Assembly: GCA_028714335.1 (NCBI GenBank)
Contig: JAQTMM010000013.1
Location: 1-36,236 of the forward strand
DNA: 36,236 nt
Direction: 5' to 3'
From: Dehalococcoidales bacterium
GTDB taxonomy: Bacteria; Chloroflexota; Dehalococcoidia; Dehalococcoidales; RBG-16-60-22
In this document: in pieces, positions 1 to 7,065 of the stretch
Position numbering within the stretch: position 1 is the stretch's first letter
How the letters are laid out: every line of letters begins with the position of its first letter
Made by a program: the position numbers and the translations under genes
Notes under the pieces: model-generated
Database searches by the model: none
Told to the model about the DNA's origin: nothing
What the model saw: the letters and a program-made list of their open reading frames with translations, nothing else

Positions 1-264
1 GATGAGTACGTGGACAGGTACGTAAGCTATTACGCACTTTTAGCCACGGGTATCCCCAAGGACTGGGCCAGGGACAAGAACGGGGACAGGCTGTCATGGT
101 ACGTAGACGATTGCTATTTGATTGAACACCCGGCCTTTTACGAGAATGTTTACCTGGGACTCATGGAAAACGAGCCGATTGATTTCACCAACCTGCCTTC
201 CCGTGAAGTATTTGACAAGTACTCTCAGTACGTCAACCTGATTGAAGGCAAACCCCGTGACGAC
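1..264. repeat. Left copy of terminal direct repeat (end overlap of a circular genome)
   Basis: Bases 1-264 repeat at 35973-36236 with four substitutions and no indels: 34 G/T, 104 T/A, 114 C/G and 200 C/A (left/right). All four are transversions and all change the amino acid (A/S, V/E, C/W, S/Y). The giant reading frame is in phase in both copies. This is what an assembler leaves when a circular or permuted genome is cut inside a gene. The right-hand version reads more naturally (WYEDDWY), so the left copy may hold the errors. Confidence 0.9.
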
Positions 265-420
265 TTCCGCGCAGCTAACCGGGACCTGGAAGAGTGGTTG
301 CTTTTGACCAAAAAAGTCACCACGCCGATCTGGGAAAAGAAGAGACGGTCTAAACTTACACCCGCGGAGCAGATGGCGCAGGAAATACAATACCTGAGAG
401 ACAAAATAAGAACACCTTAA
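1..420 (+). CDS. C-terminal end of the giant virion protein (continues from 28920-36236)
   Basis: This frame is open from base 1 and stops at TAA 418-420. It is the same frame and the same sequence as the end of the giant gene at 28920-36236. Joining the two at the repeat gives one protein of about 2490 residues, of which these are the last 139. The segment is hydrophilic, rich in Tyr, Trp and acidic residues, and ends in a basic helical tail (KKRRSKLTPAEQMAQEIQYL). The GTG at 10-12 is not a real start. The gene is followed closely by an intrinsic terminator at 441-476. By position after terminase and portal it is a structural or ejection protein. Confidence 0.85.
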   Translation, partial: DEYVDRYVSYYALLATGIPKDWARDKNGDRLSWYVDDCYLIEHPAFYENVYLGLMENEPIDFTNLPSREVFDKYSQYVNLIEGKPRDDFRAANRDLEEWLLLTKKVTTPIWEKKRRSKLTPAEQMAQEIQYLRDKIRTP

Positions 421-440
421 TAAATACATCAGTTTCTTTT

Positions 441-476
441 AAAGCCCCACGGAATATTAACGCGGGGCTTTTTTAT
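441..476 (+). terminator. Intrinsic terminator after the giant virion gene
   Basis: The arms AAGCCCCaCG and CGcGGGGCTT form a GC-rich stem around an A+T-rich loop, followed by a run of six T (469-474). It lies 20 nt after the giant gene's stop and 30 nt before the scaffold start. Since the scaffold and capsid genes continue on the same strand, it may act as a partial terminator that sets the level of the genes on either side. No clear promoter was seen between it and the scaffold gene. Confidence 0.8.
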
Positions 477-505
477 TGGGAAAAAACAATTAGGAGGATT
501 TTAAC

Positions 506-1177
506 ATGACCATGAACGGCGAAACCAAAACGGCAGAGAACGCCCTTGCGCAGCAACGGCCTTCTCCCGAAGATGGGACTACCCCTTCAGCCCCAGAAGA
601 GAAGATGGTTCCTGAAAAGGAGATAGTTAAACGGCACTCCAAACTCATGAAAACCATTGATACCCTCACCAAGGAACGGGATGCGTCAAATCAAAACCTT
701 GACTCCTTAACAAAGGAAATCAACGAATTGCGGAGACGGCAGGATGAAAAAGAGGAGGCGGAAGCCAGCGCAACACCGGACGGCCGCAAGGAATGGCAGA
801 GGAAGAGAGACCTTGATAAAAGGGAGCAGGAACTCAAAGGCCGCATTGCCAAACAGGAAGCCAAGGAGGCGGAATTTGCCGAGCACTTGAAGCAGGCGGA
901 TGAAAGTAGCCGCGAGGTCATGATACAGCGCGTGGCTAAAGAGAACGCTCTCGACCCCGCAACCCTGAAAAGCGATTGCGAGGAACTTGGTTTTACCAGT
1001 GAAGAACAAGTGACAAGGTACGCGCAGAAATTTGTCAAGCCCGACCCCAACAAACCCGCAACCCCTCCTCTTCACCTTGACCCGAATAAACCAGGGGGCA
1101 AAAAGTCATTCTCGGATATGACCACAGACGAGAAAATCGAATACGGAATGAATCATCCCAACGAAAAAATGAATTAA
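506..1177 (+). CDS. Capsid scaffolding protein (probable)
   Basis: A 223-aa, highly charged, Cys-free protein. Residues ~30-140 are a long helical coiled coil rich in Glu, Lys, Arg and Gln. A Pro-rich linker (KPATPPLHLDPNKPGGKK) and a short C-terminal helical segment follow, ending in a charged tail. This architecture, placed directly in front of the major capsid gene, is that of phage scaffolding proteins, which template procapsid assembly and leave before DNA packaging; the C-terminal helix would contact the coat protein. The start ATG at 506 has an AGGAGG site about 8 nt upstream. Capsid follows after 15 nt. The assignment rests on composition and synteny. Confidence 0.75.
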   Translation: MTMNGETKTAENALAQQRPSPEDGTTPSAPEEKMVPEKEIVKRHSKLMKTIDTLTKERDASNQNLDSLTKEINELRRRQDEKEEAEASATPDGRKEWQRKRDLDKREQELKGRIAKQEAKEAEFAEHLKQADESSREVMIQRVAKENALDPATLKSDCEELGFTSEEQVTRYAQKFVKPDPNKPATPPLHLDPNKPGGKKSFSDMTTDEKIEYGMNHPNEKMN

Positions 1178-1192
1178 AGAAAGGATATTAAA

Positions 1193-2140
1193 ATGTCTGG
1201 ATTACCACTTGTAGAAGCATCTAAACTCTCCAATACCGTGCTAGGGCAGGGCGTTGTTGAGACTTTCGTTAAAGACGACCCCATTCTCCAGCGCATACGC
1301 TGGGAAACACTCGTAGGTAATGCCTACGAATATACCCGTGAGGCTACCGAGGCGGGAGCCAACTGGTACGCCGTAAATGAAATCCGGGTAACGAACAACC
1401 CCACGTGGAATAAATTATCGGCCGTACCCAAAATCCTTGACTCCCCGGTAGAACTCGATGACTTTACCAAAAAGACCCGCTCCAACGTGAACGATATCAA
1501 GAAAGAACTCCAGAACTCTGCGGTCAAAGCCGCGAAGAAAAAGTTTATGGAGGGGTTCTACTACGGGAACAAAACCACCAACCCCAAGGAAATTGACGGC
1601 CTCCATGTCCTGCTCACCGATACTACCTATAACACGTTGCAGGTAGACGGCAGCGATACCCAGACCGTGCCGCTACAAATGAGCGGACACCTGGACAAAG
1701 CCCTGGATATGGTAAAGGGCTTCAAGTCAGTCCTCATTCTCTCCAGCAAGGGCTTAAAGAGAGGGGTTGATAAATACCTCCGCAGTGTTGGCGCCGGAGC
1801 TACCGCCACCAAAGACGAGTTCGGGGTGCCGCTCGACCAATACCGGCCCGGCCTGTACTGGGCCACATCCGATTACATCCTCGACACCGAACTCACGAGT
1901 GCGGGCGCGTTCTCGGCCAGTACCGGCGGCCTCACCACCTCTATCTTCATTCTCTCCTTTGAACCCCGCGCCCTTGAGGGTATGCAGGTCGAGCCTATGA
2001 AATGGGTCGATTGGGCACCTGTACCCAAAACCAACAATGAGTGGGCGCATATCCAGTGGTATCCCACCATTCTCATAAAGTCACTGGTGTCGTGCGTGAA
2101 AATCGTAGGCATTGACGCTGACGGCGTTGTTGCCGCCTAA
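1193..2140 (+). CDS. Major capsid protein (probable HK97 fold)
   Basis: A 315-aa protein directly after the scaffold gene, with AAAGGA in front of ATG 1193. The N-terminal region (KLSNTVLGQGVVETFVKDDPILQRIRWETL) is typical of coat proteins of short-tailed phages that use a separate scaffold. A long basic helix around residues 97-118 (VNDIKKELQNSAVKAAKKKF) would be the spine-helix region. The C-terminal part has the alternating strands and Trp/Pro-rich loops expected of the P- and A-domains (EPMKWVDWAPVPKTNNEW). No protease gene was seen nearby and the N-terminus carries no long pro-domain. Position, size and sequence style support coat protein; the fold is inferred. Confidence 0.8.
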   Translation: MSGLPLVEASKLSNTVLGQGVVETFVKDDPILQRIRWETLVGNAYEYTREATEAGANWYAVNEIRVTNNPTWNKLSAVPKILDSPVELDDFTKKTRSNVNDIKKELQNSAVKAAKKKFMEGFYYGNKTTNPKEIDGLHVLLTDTTYNTLQVDGSDTQTVPLQMSGHLDKALDMVKGFKSVLILSSKGLKRGVDKYLRSVGAGATATKDEFGVPLDQYRPGLYWATSDYILDTELTSAGAFSASTGGLTTSIFILSFEPRALEGMQVEPMKWVDWAPVPKTNNEWAHIQWYPTILIKSLVSCVKIVGIDADGVVAA

Positions 2141-2167
2141 GCGAATACAGAAAGGAAAGGAAATAAA

Positions 2168-3103
2168 ATGTATATTGATGTAGGTGGAAAAACAATTCTT
2201 GATGCCTTTTTGAAATTTCAGGCTGTGCTTTATGCGGCCTGTGTAGCCGGGGACGCCCTCGCGGCTGATGTAACTAACGAGGGTTTCATTCTGGCGGATG
2301 ACAGTTCCAGTATTGCCGCCGATTGCTTCGCCCTTGAGGACGGCGCGGCCGGTGACACTATCTGGATGGCGAAAGCTATTGTCGTAGAAGTTCGTCCCAC
2401 TGAAAGTAACGGGGTCTGGAGCGATGGTGTTCTTGCCCTTGCCGCCGATGTTATGGACCCCCTTTACCTGGGGGAAAGTGGCAAACTGGAGGATTCAGTG
2501 GGTACGACCCCGCAAGTCTGCGGACGCATCCTTTCTACCACAAGGGCTTACTTCTGCGCCGATGGGTATCTGACCTCAACCGACCTCTCTCTTAGCGGGA
2601 CATTAGCAGTAGGGGGAGCTTCTACCTTTACCGGCATAGCGACCTTTACCGCCGCCCCGATATTCAGCGCCGGATTCGTCGTGCCTACCGGCAAGGACAT
2701 CACCCTGACTAAAGGCAACGTTACCCTTACGGAAGGGAACGTGGTGCTGACGGCCGGTTATGTCCAGAACGTGAGAAAGACAGCCAAGGCCGAGACCGCC
2801 ACTCTCACTGTAGCAGAGTGCGGCTACGTTGAAGTTACGTGCACGGCTGACGTTGAGCTCACGCTTCCCGCGGCCGCCGCCGGTCTTGAGTTTATCTTCT
2901 ATCACCTGGCCTCGGTGAATACCTTGAAAATCACAGCCGGTGCCAGTGATAAACTGCTTAACGCTGCCGGTGCCGCCAAAGACAATGTCAGTGATGACAA
3001 GGCTATCGGCAACCTTATCTGGTTAAGGGCTGTCGATGCCGTCAACTGGGTGACTTTGGCAAGGGGCGGAGCTGGTGGTGTGGGCGTCTGGACTTACGCC
3101 TAA
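2168..3103 (+). CDS. Head decoration / head-fibre-like protein
   Basis: A 311-aa Ala/Gly/Thr-rich protein just after the capsid gene, with strong AAAGGAAAGG spacing to ATG 2168. Residues 1-120 resemble small capsid-associated decoration domains (VLYAACVAGDALAADVTNEGFILADD). The middle carries short beta repeats (GTLAVGGASTFTGIATFTA; GKDITLTKGNVTLTEGNVVLTAGY) like those of fibre shafts. The C-terminal ~110 residues (VELTLPAAAAGLEFIFYHL, then NTLKITAGASDKLL) look like the jelly-roll end domain seen on phage fibres and decoration proteins. The likely role is a surface-exposed trimer on the capsid, perhaps with weak adhesion. Family identity was not established. Confidence 0.6.
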   Translation: MYIDVGGKTILDAFLKFQAVLYAACVAGDALAADVTNEGFILADDSSSIAADCFALEDGAAGDTIWMAKAIVVEVRPTESNGVWSDGVLALAADVMDPLYLGESGKLEDSVGTTPQVCGRILSTTRAYFCADGYLTSTDLSLSGTLAVGGASTFTGIATFTAAPIFSAGFVVPTGKDITLTKGNVTLTEGNVVLTAGYVQNVRKTAKAETATLTVAECGYVEVTCTADVELTLPAAAAGLEFIFYHLASVNTLKITAGASDKLLNAAGAAKDNVSDDKAIGNLIWLRAVDAVNWVTLARGGAGGVGVWTYA

Positions 3104-3119
3104 ACAAATACAAAAAAGA

Positions 3120-3150
3120 TAGCGGGGGGGATTTGCGCCCCCCCGCTACT
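3120..3150 (+). other. Strong GC hairpin between virion genes
   Basis: AGCGGGGGG and the matching C-run ending in CCGCT form a stem of about ten G-C-rich pairs around a short ATTTG-containing loop. No T-run follows; the ribosome binding site AAAAGGAGCGG of the next gene begins at once. It may protect the 3' end of the abundant capsid/decoration mRNA or lower downstream expression, rather than terminate. Confidence 0.6.
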
Positions 3151-3162
3151 AAAAGGAGCGGA

Positions 3163-3765
3163 ATGGCTGAACTTACAGGACAAGAAACGATAATGTTTTC
3201 AAAGTACTGGAACAAACCCGACCTCTATAAAGACAATCTGTTCTGGCTGGACTGCTACAAATACTATAAAGACCAGAACATACCGCTGCCAATGGAGGAT
3301 TTACCGAGAAACCGCCACCGCCTTATGACCATGTTGAAGTGCCCACCCGGACTCTGCGGTGACTGTTGCCGGTATGATAAAGTCCACCTATCCCAAAATG
3401 AATTGAATTACCTGAAATCCGACACCGCCGAAGAACCTCGGATAGGGAATGAAGTTGATGGCCGGATATATTTAGATACCAAAGGCGGGTGCCAGTACTG
3501 CGTCAATAACTCCTGCGCTGTCTATAATCACCGTCCTTTTACCTGCGAGACGTTCCCGATTCAAGACCCCAAGGTAGCTTATAAAGCTGATGGGGGTAAA
3601 GCGTTGCAGATGCTGTACCGGCTAAAATGTCCCCCGGCCCTCGATGTAATAAGGGCGATAATCCATGAGGTCTGCGATCCCGGCCTGAACATGGTGCTGC
3701 CGGACCTGACCATAGTACCGGTTTATAGAAAAGAGGCAAAAGATGCTGAAAAAATCAGTAACTGA
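3163..3765 (+). CDS. YkgJ-type Cys-cluster (Zn/Fe-binding) protein
   Basis: A 200-aa protein. It shows the CxxCxxCC-family pattern in two halves: C60, C65, C68 and C69 (CPPGLCGDCCRYDKV), then C110, C113, C118 and C128 in CQYCVNNSCAVYNHRPFTCETFP. The signature NHRPFTCETFP is diagnostic of the YkgJ/FliB-like family, thought to chelate zinc or an iron-sulphur cluster; in FliB-type members it is linked to protein lysine methylation. ATG 3163 with AAAAGGAGCGG is preferred to the in-frame TTG at 3133, which lies inside the upstream hairpin. Its position in the head operon suggests a role in maturation or modification of a virion protein, which is inference. The stop overlaps the next start. Confidence 0.75.
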   Translation: MAELTGQETIMFSKYWNKPDLYKDNLFWLDCYKYYKDQNIPLPMEDLPRNRHRLMTMLKCPPGLCGDCCRYDKVHLSQNELNYLKSDTAEEPRIGNEVDGRIYLDTKGGCQYCVNNSCAVYNHRPFTCETFPIQDPKVAYKADGGKALQMLYRLKCPPALDVIRAIIHEVCDPGLNMVLPDLTIVPVYRKEAKDAEKISN

Positions 3766-3925
3766 ATTTAAAAAAATGGATGCCAAGGCCCTGAAAAACA
3801 GCCCCGGCCTTGAACTTACAGTGGATGGGGAAACGGTAGCGTTCGTGGTTGTGGGCGCGGAAGGCGCGATGGCGGAAAGAATCAGAGGGTGCGCGTCCCA
3901 GGTTGACGCCGCCAGGGGTAAATAA
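3743..3925 (+). CDS. Small protein of the head operon, unknown
   Basis: A 60-aa protein that overlaps the end of the Cys-cluster gene by 23 nt, with GAGGCAAAAG in front of ATG 3743. It begins with a basic amphipathic helix (LKKSVTEFKKMDAKALKN). A short beta hairpin follows (LELTVDGETVAFVVVGAEG), then a C-terminal helix. The hairpin resembles the beta element of PHD/RelB-type antitoxins, but without enough sequence to assign the family. It sits between the Cys-cluster protein and the adaptor and is translationally coupled to the former. Function unknown. Confidence 0.6.
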   Translation: MLKKSVTEFKKMDAKALKNSPGLELTVDGETVAFVVVGAEGAMAERIRGCASQVDAARGK

Positions 3926-3944
3926 CCCCCAAAGAAGAGTGCGA

Positions 3945-4784
3945 ATGAAACGAAATCTAACGGCGATACTAAATGATGTGTTACAGATACTAAGGGATGA
4001 GTTTGACCCCGCCACGGCCAGGGAGTGGAAGCCTGATGAGGTGAATACGCACATAAGCGCGTGCGTGCTCGAACTCTCCAAGGCGTCACCCGTGAGGGCT
4101 TTTGAACCAGTGCTAACTGTTGCGGAGTCAAAACTACTGGATATTTCCTCGCTATCGGACTTAATCCGGGTACACCACATTGAGTATCCGGTAGGGGGAA
4201 GCCCCAGGAAAGACCACGGCGTTAACGTAATCGATAACGGCACCATTGAAATAGACGCGGATGTACAACCGGAAGCAGACGGCGTATCTGGCGCCCTTAC
4301 CGGTACCATCACCTTTACCAGCGGCAGTAAGACCGTCACCGGCTCCAGCACCGCCTTTACCTCCGAACTCGCCGTAGACTACTACATTAGAAAATCTACG
4401 GGCACGCGCTGGTATAGAGTGGCGGCCATAGCCAGCGATACATCATTAACACTTGACGAGGCCGTAAAGCCCGAGGACACGGGCGCGGACACGGCATCAG
4501 TAACAGCATACCGTGGCAACGTGGCCCTGGTATATTACGATACCGTGCACGTCCTGACCGATATCAAGTCCACACTCAACCCCGTGGAAGAGTGGGTGCT
4601 GGTACTGGGTGTGTGCGGCAACGCCGCTATATCCAGGTCACGCAGCCTCATCAACACCGTTAACGACGGTGGCGGAGACGTGTCGTCAAAAATGCAGAGT
4701 TGGGGCGTGGCCAAGATGCAGTTGTACCGGCGGGAGCTGGCCGCATTCCCGGCCAGGATTAAGAAGAGATATCCCATGAGTTAG
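3945..4784 (+). CDS. Head-to-tail adaptor protein (probable) with inserted beta domain
   Basis: The start ATG 3945 (MKRNLTAIL) follows AAGAAGAG; the longer in-frame extension overlaps the upstream gene and lacks a site. The 279-aa product has an N-terminal helical part (LNDVLQILRDEFDP...WKPDEVNTHISACVLELSK) and a C-terminal helical part (NPVEEWVLVLGVCGNAAISRSRSLINTV), the split helical design of connector/adaptor proteins that sit under the portal. Residues ~118-190 are a Thr/Ser-rich beta module (TGTITFTSGSKTVTGSSTAF...DTSLTLDEAV) that recurs in many phage surface proteins and looks inserted between the helices. It precedes the tailspike gene by 9 nt. The role is inferred from architecture and gene order. 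Confidence 0.6.
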   Translation: MKRNLTAILNDVLQILRDEFDPATAREWKPDEVNTHISACVLELSKASPVRAFEPVLTVAESKLLDISSLSDLIRVHHIEYPVGGSPRKDHGVNVIDNGTIEIDADVQPEADGVSGALTGTITFTSGSKTVTGSSTAFTSELAVDYYIRKSTGTRWYRVAAIASDTSLTLDEAVKPEDTGADTASVTAYRGNVALVYYDTVHVLTDIKSTLNPVEEWVLVLGVCGNAAISRSRSLINTVNDGGGDVSSKMQSWGVAKMQLYRRELAAFPARIKKRYPMS

Positions 4785-4793
4785 GGAGGTATT

Positions 4794-6530
4794 ATGGCTG
4801 GCGAAGACCAAAAGATAAGCGAATTAACGGAAAAGACAAGTTTTGCCGATGACGATATATTAATCGTTAACGACAGCGAGGAAGCTGTTGAGGACTTAAT
4901 AACCAAGAAATTAAAGGTTAAGACCCTGCTCGGCCTGGAATATCAGGGGCGAAGGTATACAATTTTAAACCCGTATAAGACCAAATTACATGCCTATAAA
5001 GGGCAACTGCATGCCCATACTACAAATTCAGATGGGGATAGAACCCCGGCGCAATTAGCGGGGGATTATCTCGGCGTTGGTTGCGCTTTTATGTTTTTCA
5101 CAGACCACAATTATCTGACTCCCGACCCGGCCGTAGCTGGAATATTGGGTATCCCAGGCGTCGAAGAATCCAATTGTAACCACATCTTAAATCTTTTTGC
5201 TACCGCGTATGTAAACAATACGGACATGCAGACGGTCATCGATACGATTGACGTAGCGGGGGCTTTGGCCGGTCTTCCGCATACCAGTGGTGTTGACCCC
5301 AAGATTCCCATATCACAATTACGATGGTTACGGAATTATTGTCTTTTCGAAATAAGAAATGCAGTTTGCGGTGAGGGATATGACTGGATGGAAGAAGAAA
5401 ACAAATATGATAAACTTCTATCTGCCGGTATGCCGATATGGTGTACCACCGTTGACGATTATCACTCTGTTGCTTCAGCTTCATTTAATAAGTATTTTGT
5501 AGTATGTTTCGCAGATGCTTGCGATTTAGCCTCGATTAAAGAAGCTCTGCGGAATGGAAACTTCTACTGTATGATGCCAGGCGCGCCTGCTCCCACTGTT
5601 ACACTGGCTGGAAACGTTTTAACCATTACTACCGATATGAACGCTGATTTTACTTTCATCGGCAGAAGCGGTTTGACCCTGCAAAGTTCAGATACGGATG
5701 TCCAAACCGCTTCATATACGATAACAGGCAAAGAACAGTATGTCCGCTGCCGTATAGTGAAGCATGGCTCTACGGAAACAAGCTGGACACAGCCTCTTTT
5801 TATTAACAAAATAGGGCCGGATTTTGATACTCGCCAGATGCCGTTTACAAAGTCTTATGCCATAGCTAGGCAAACAACAGACTATATAAAACTCGGTAGT
5901 ACAGGCGTAAATAGGCTTAACATTGAGGCAGCAGTTAAAGACTTTGGCTATAACTTTTCTTTTGGTGACTGGTGGGGTGCTACTGGAGCTTACCGGCAGG
6001 CGGACGCTGATTCAGACTCAACCCACATACAGGATGATGATGCTGTATTCGTTGCTTGGGTAAATGGAGCTTATGTTCAGTGGTCAAGTGCTGCTGATGG
6101 AGTAGCTAATGCCGGTACTGGAATTGCTACTTATACCGATGTTGATACTCTAACAATCACGAAAATATCAGGGGCAGATTTTGCCGCCAGTTATTACTAC
6201 TATATCAAGAAAGCTTATTATACTGCGCCCATATCCGGCTGGTACGCAGGATTTCTAAGCGTCTGCTATGTCCCGCTAGAAGCGGATAAATCCATAACAG
6301 TTTACTTCATTAAAAATGGGGTGACAGCTTTGAGCCGTTTTGTTCAGCACTCCGCTATTGCTGCTAGTGGGATACAATTTGGGGCTTACGATGAATTTCA
6401 CCTCGACGCTGGCGATATAGTAACGTGTACAACCTTTTACAGCGGAACCGTAAATACAGTCACTACTTATGGCGATGCCACAATCCTATACGCTTCGCAT
6501 TATGGTTTACGTTGTTTGTTAGAGGATTAA
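4794..6530 (+). CDS. Tailspike/tail fibre with PHP-type metallo-phosphoesterase domain
   Basis: A 578-aa protein; GGGAGG lies 7 nt before ATG 4794. Residues 1-45 (KISELTEKTSFADDDILIVND, then TKKLKVKTL) are the virion-anchoring start common to phage fibres and spikes. Residues ~66-225 carry the full PHP metallohydrolase motif set: H73-A-H75 followed by SDG, T103-D-H105-N, E124, H130, P162-H163, E186 and D221-D222-x-H224. These are the residues that bind two or three metal ions in PHP phosphoesterases. A beta-sandwich linker (~265-345) and a C-terminal beta domain (~350-578) of receptor-binding or trimerisation type follow. The likely action is hydrolysis of phosphodiester or phosphoester bonds in a host surface polymer during adsorption. 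The substrate is unknown. Confidence 0.8.
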   Translation: MAGEDQKISELTEKTSFADDDILIVNDSEEAVEDLITKKLKVKTLLGLEYQGRRYTILNPYKTKLHAYKGQLHAHTTNSDGDRTPAQLAGDYLGVGCAFMFFTDHNYLTPDPAVAGILGIPGVEESNCNHILNLFATAYVNNTDMQTVIDTIDVAGALAGLPHTSGVDPKIPISQLRWLRNYCLFEIRNAVCGEGYDWMEEENKYDKLLSAGMPIWCTTVDDYHSVASASFNKYFVVCFADACDLASIKEALRNGNFYCMMPGAPAPTVTLAGNVLTITTDMNADFTFIGRSGLTLQSSDTDVQTASYTITGKEQYVRCRIVKHGSTETSWTQPLFINKIGPDFDTRQMPFTKSYAIARQTTDYIKLGSTGVNRLNIEAAVKDFGYNFSFGDWWGATGAYRQADADSDSTHIQDDDAVFVAWVNGAYVQWSSAADGVANAGTGIATYTDVDTLTITKISGADFAASYYYYIKKAYYTAPISGWYAGFLSVCYVPLEADKSITVYFIKNGVTALSRFVQHSAIAASGIQFGAYDEFHLDAGDIVTCTTFYSGTVNTVTTYGDATILYASHYGLRCLLED

Positions 6531-6533
6531 GAT

Positions 6534-6752
6534 ATGGCCTATAAAATACTCAAGGAAGACGGCGGGGCCATACTCAAGGAAGACGGCGGGGCCATACTCT
6601 ATGAATATTTAACACTGGCCGGACGTTTCCTCGACATTATAGCATTCACAAAAAAACACCACGACATTGCCATAACACCGACTACCCATCAACAGGCCGA
6701 AATTGTAACGGCCAAACACCACGACATTACAGTTTTTACCAGCGGAGGCTAG
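6534..6752 (+). CDS. Small repeat-containing virion protein
   Basis: A 72-aa product with GAGGATTAAG in front of ATG 6534, 3 nt after the tailspike stop. The N-terminus holds the tandem octapeptide KEDGGAIL twice, followed by a near copy of its end. The C-terminal half has two KHHDI-containing repeats (KKHHDIAITPTTHQQAEIV and AKHHDITVFTSGG). The His pairs could bind metal, and the repeats suggest a small beta or trimeric tip. The gene lies between the spike and further small tail proteins, so an accessory tail role is likely. Not recognised as a family. Confidence 0.6.
   Translation: MAYKILKEDGGAILKEDGGAILYEYLTLAGRFLDIIAFTKKHHDIAITPTTHQQAEIVTAKHHDITVFTSGG
6547..6598 (+). repeat. 24-bp tandem repeat, two units plus 4 bp
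   Basis: Two identical 24-bp units (6547-6570 and 6571-6594) are followed by the first four bases of a third. They encode KEDGGAIL twice. The exact identity at nucleotide level, third codon positions included, indicates a recent duplication by slippage. Confidence 0.9.
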
Positions 6753-6753
6753 T

Positions 6754-7065
6754 ATGAGTATTACCGTAGTGGCTAAATTTACCGTTAAGGATACGGTAGA
6801 GGTCTGGGCTTACATTTATTACCAAGGCACGCTGGTAGACCCTACCGGGAGTATCACCATCGACATCTACGACCCCAGCGGTACCAAGCAGGTAAACGGG
6901 GCCGCCATGACCAAATCCGCCACCGGCATCTACTACTACCAGTATCATAAGGGCGCAACGGCGGCTATGGCAACGCTAAAATGGCGGGGAAGTGTGTACT
7001 CCGTAGACGGGGCCGGTGACCTTGCGGTAACATCTGAAACCAAATTCGCTTTCGAGGTGGAATAG
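6754..7065 (+). CDS. Small Ig-like tail/baseplate protein
   Basis: A 103-aa all-beta protein with GGAGG 6 nt before ATG 6754. The pattern (VVAKFTVKDTVEVWAYIYYQGTLVDPTGSITIDIYDPSGTKQVNG...TGIYYYQYHK...KFAFEV) is that of a single immunoglobulin-like beta sandwich, as found in baseplate-upper and fibre-network proteins. Its TAG stop shares a base with the GTG start of the next gene, so the two are translationally coupled and probably made in fixed ratio. A structural role in the tail tip is inferred from context. Confidence 0.6.
   Translation: MSITVVAKFTVKDTVEVWAYIYYQGTLVDPTGSITIDIYDPSGTKQVNGAAMTKSATGIYYYQYHKGATAAMATLKWRGSVYSVDGAGDLAVTSETKFAFEVE

Noticed and set aside
3133-3162. TTG start extending the Cys-cluster protein by ten residues
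   Set aside because: It lies inside the strong hairpin and lacks a ribosome site; ATG 3163 has AAAAGGAG.
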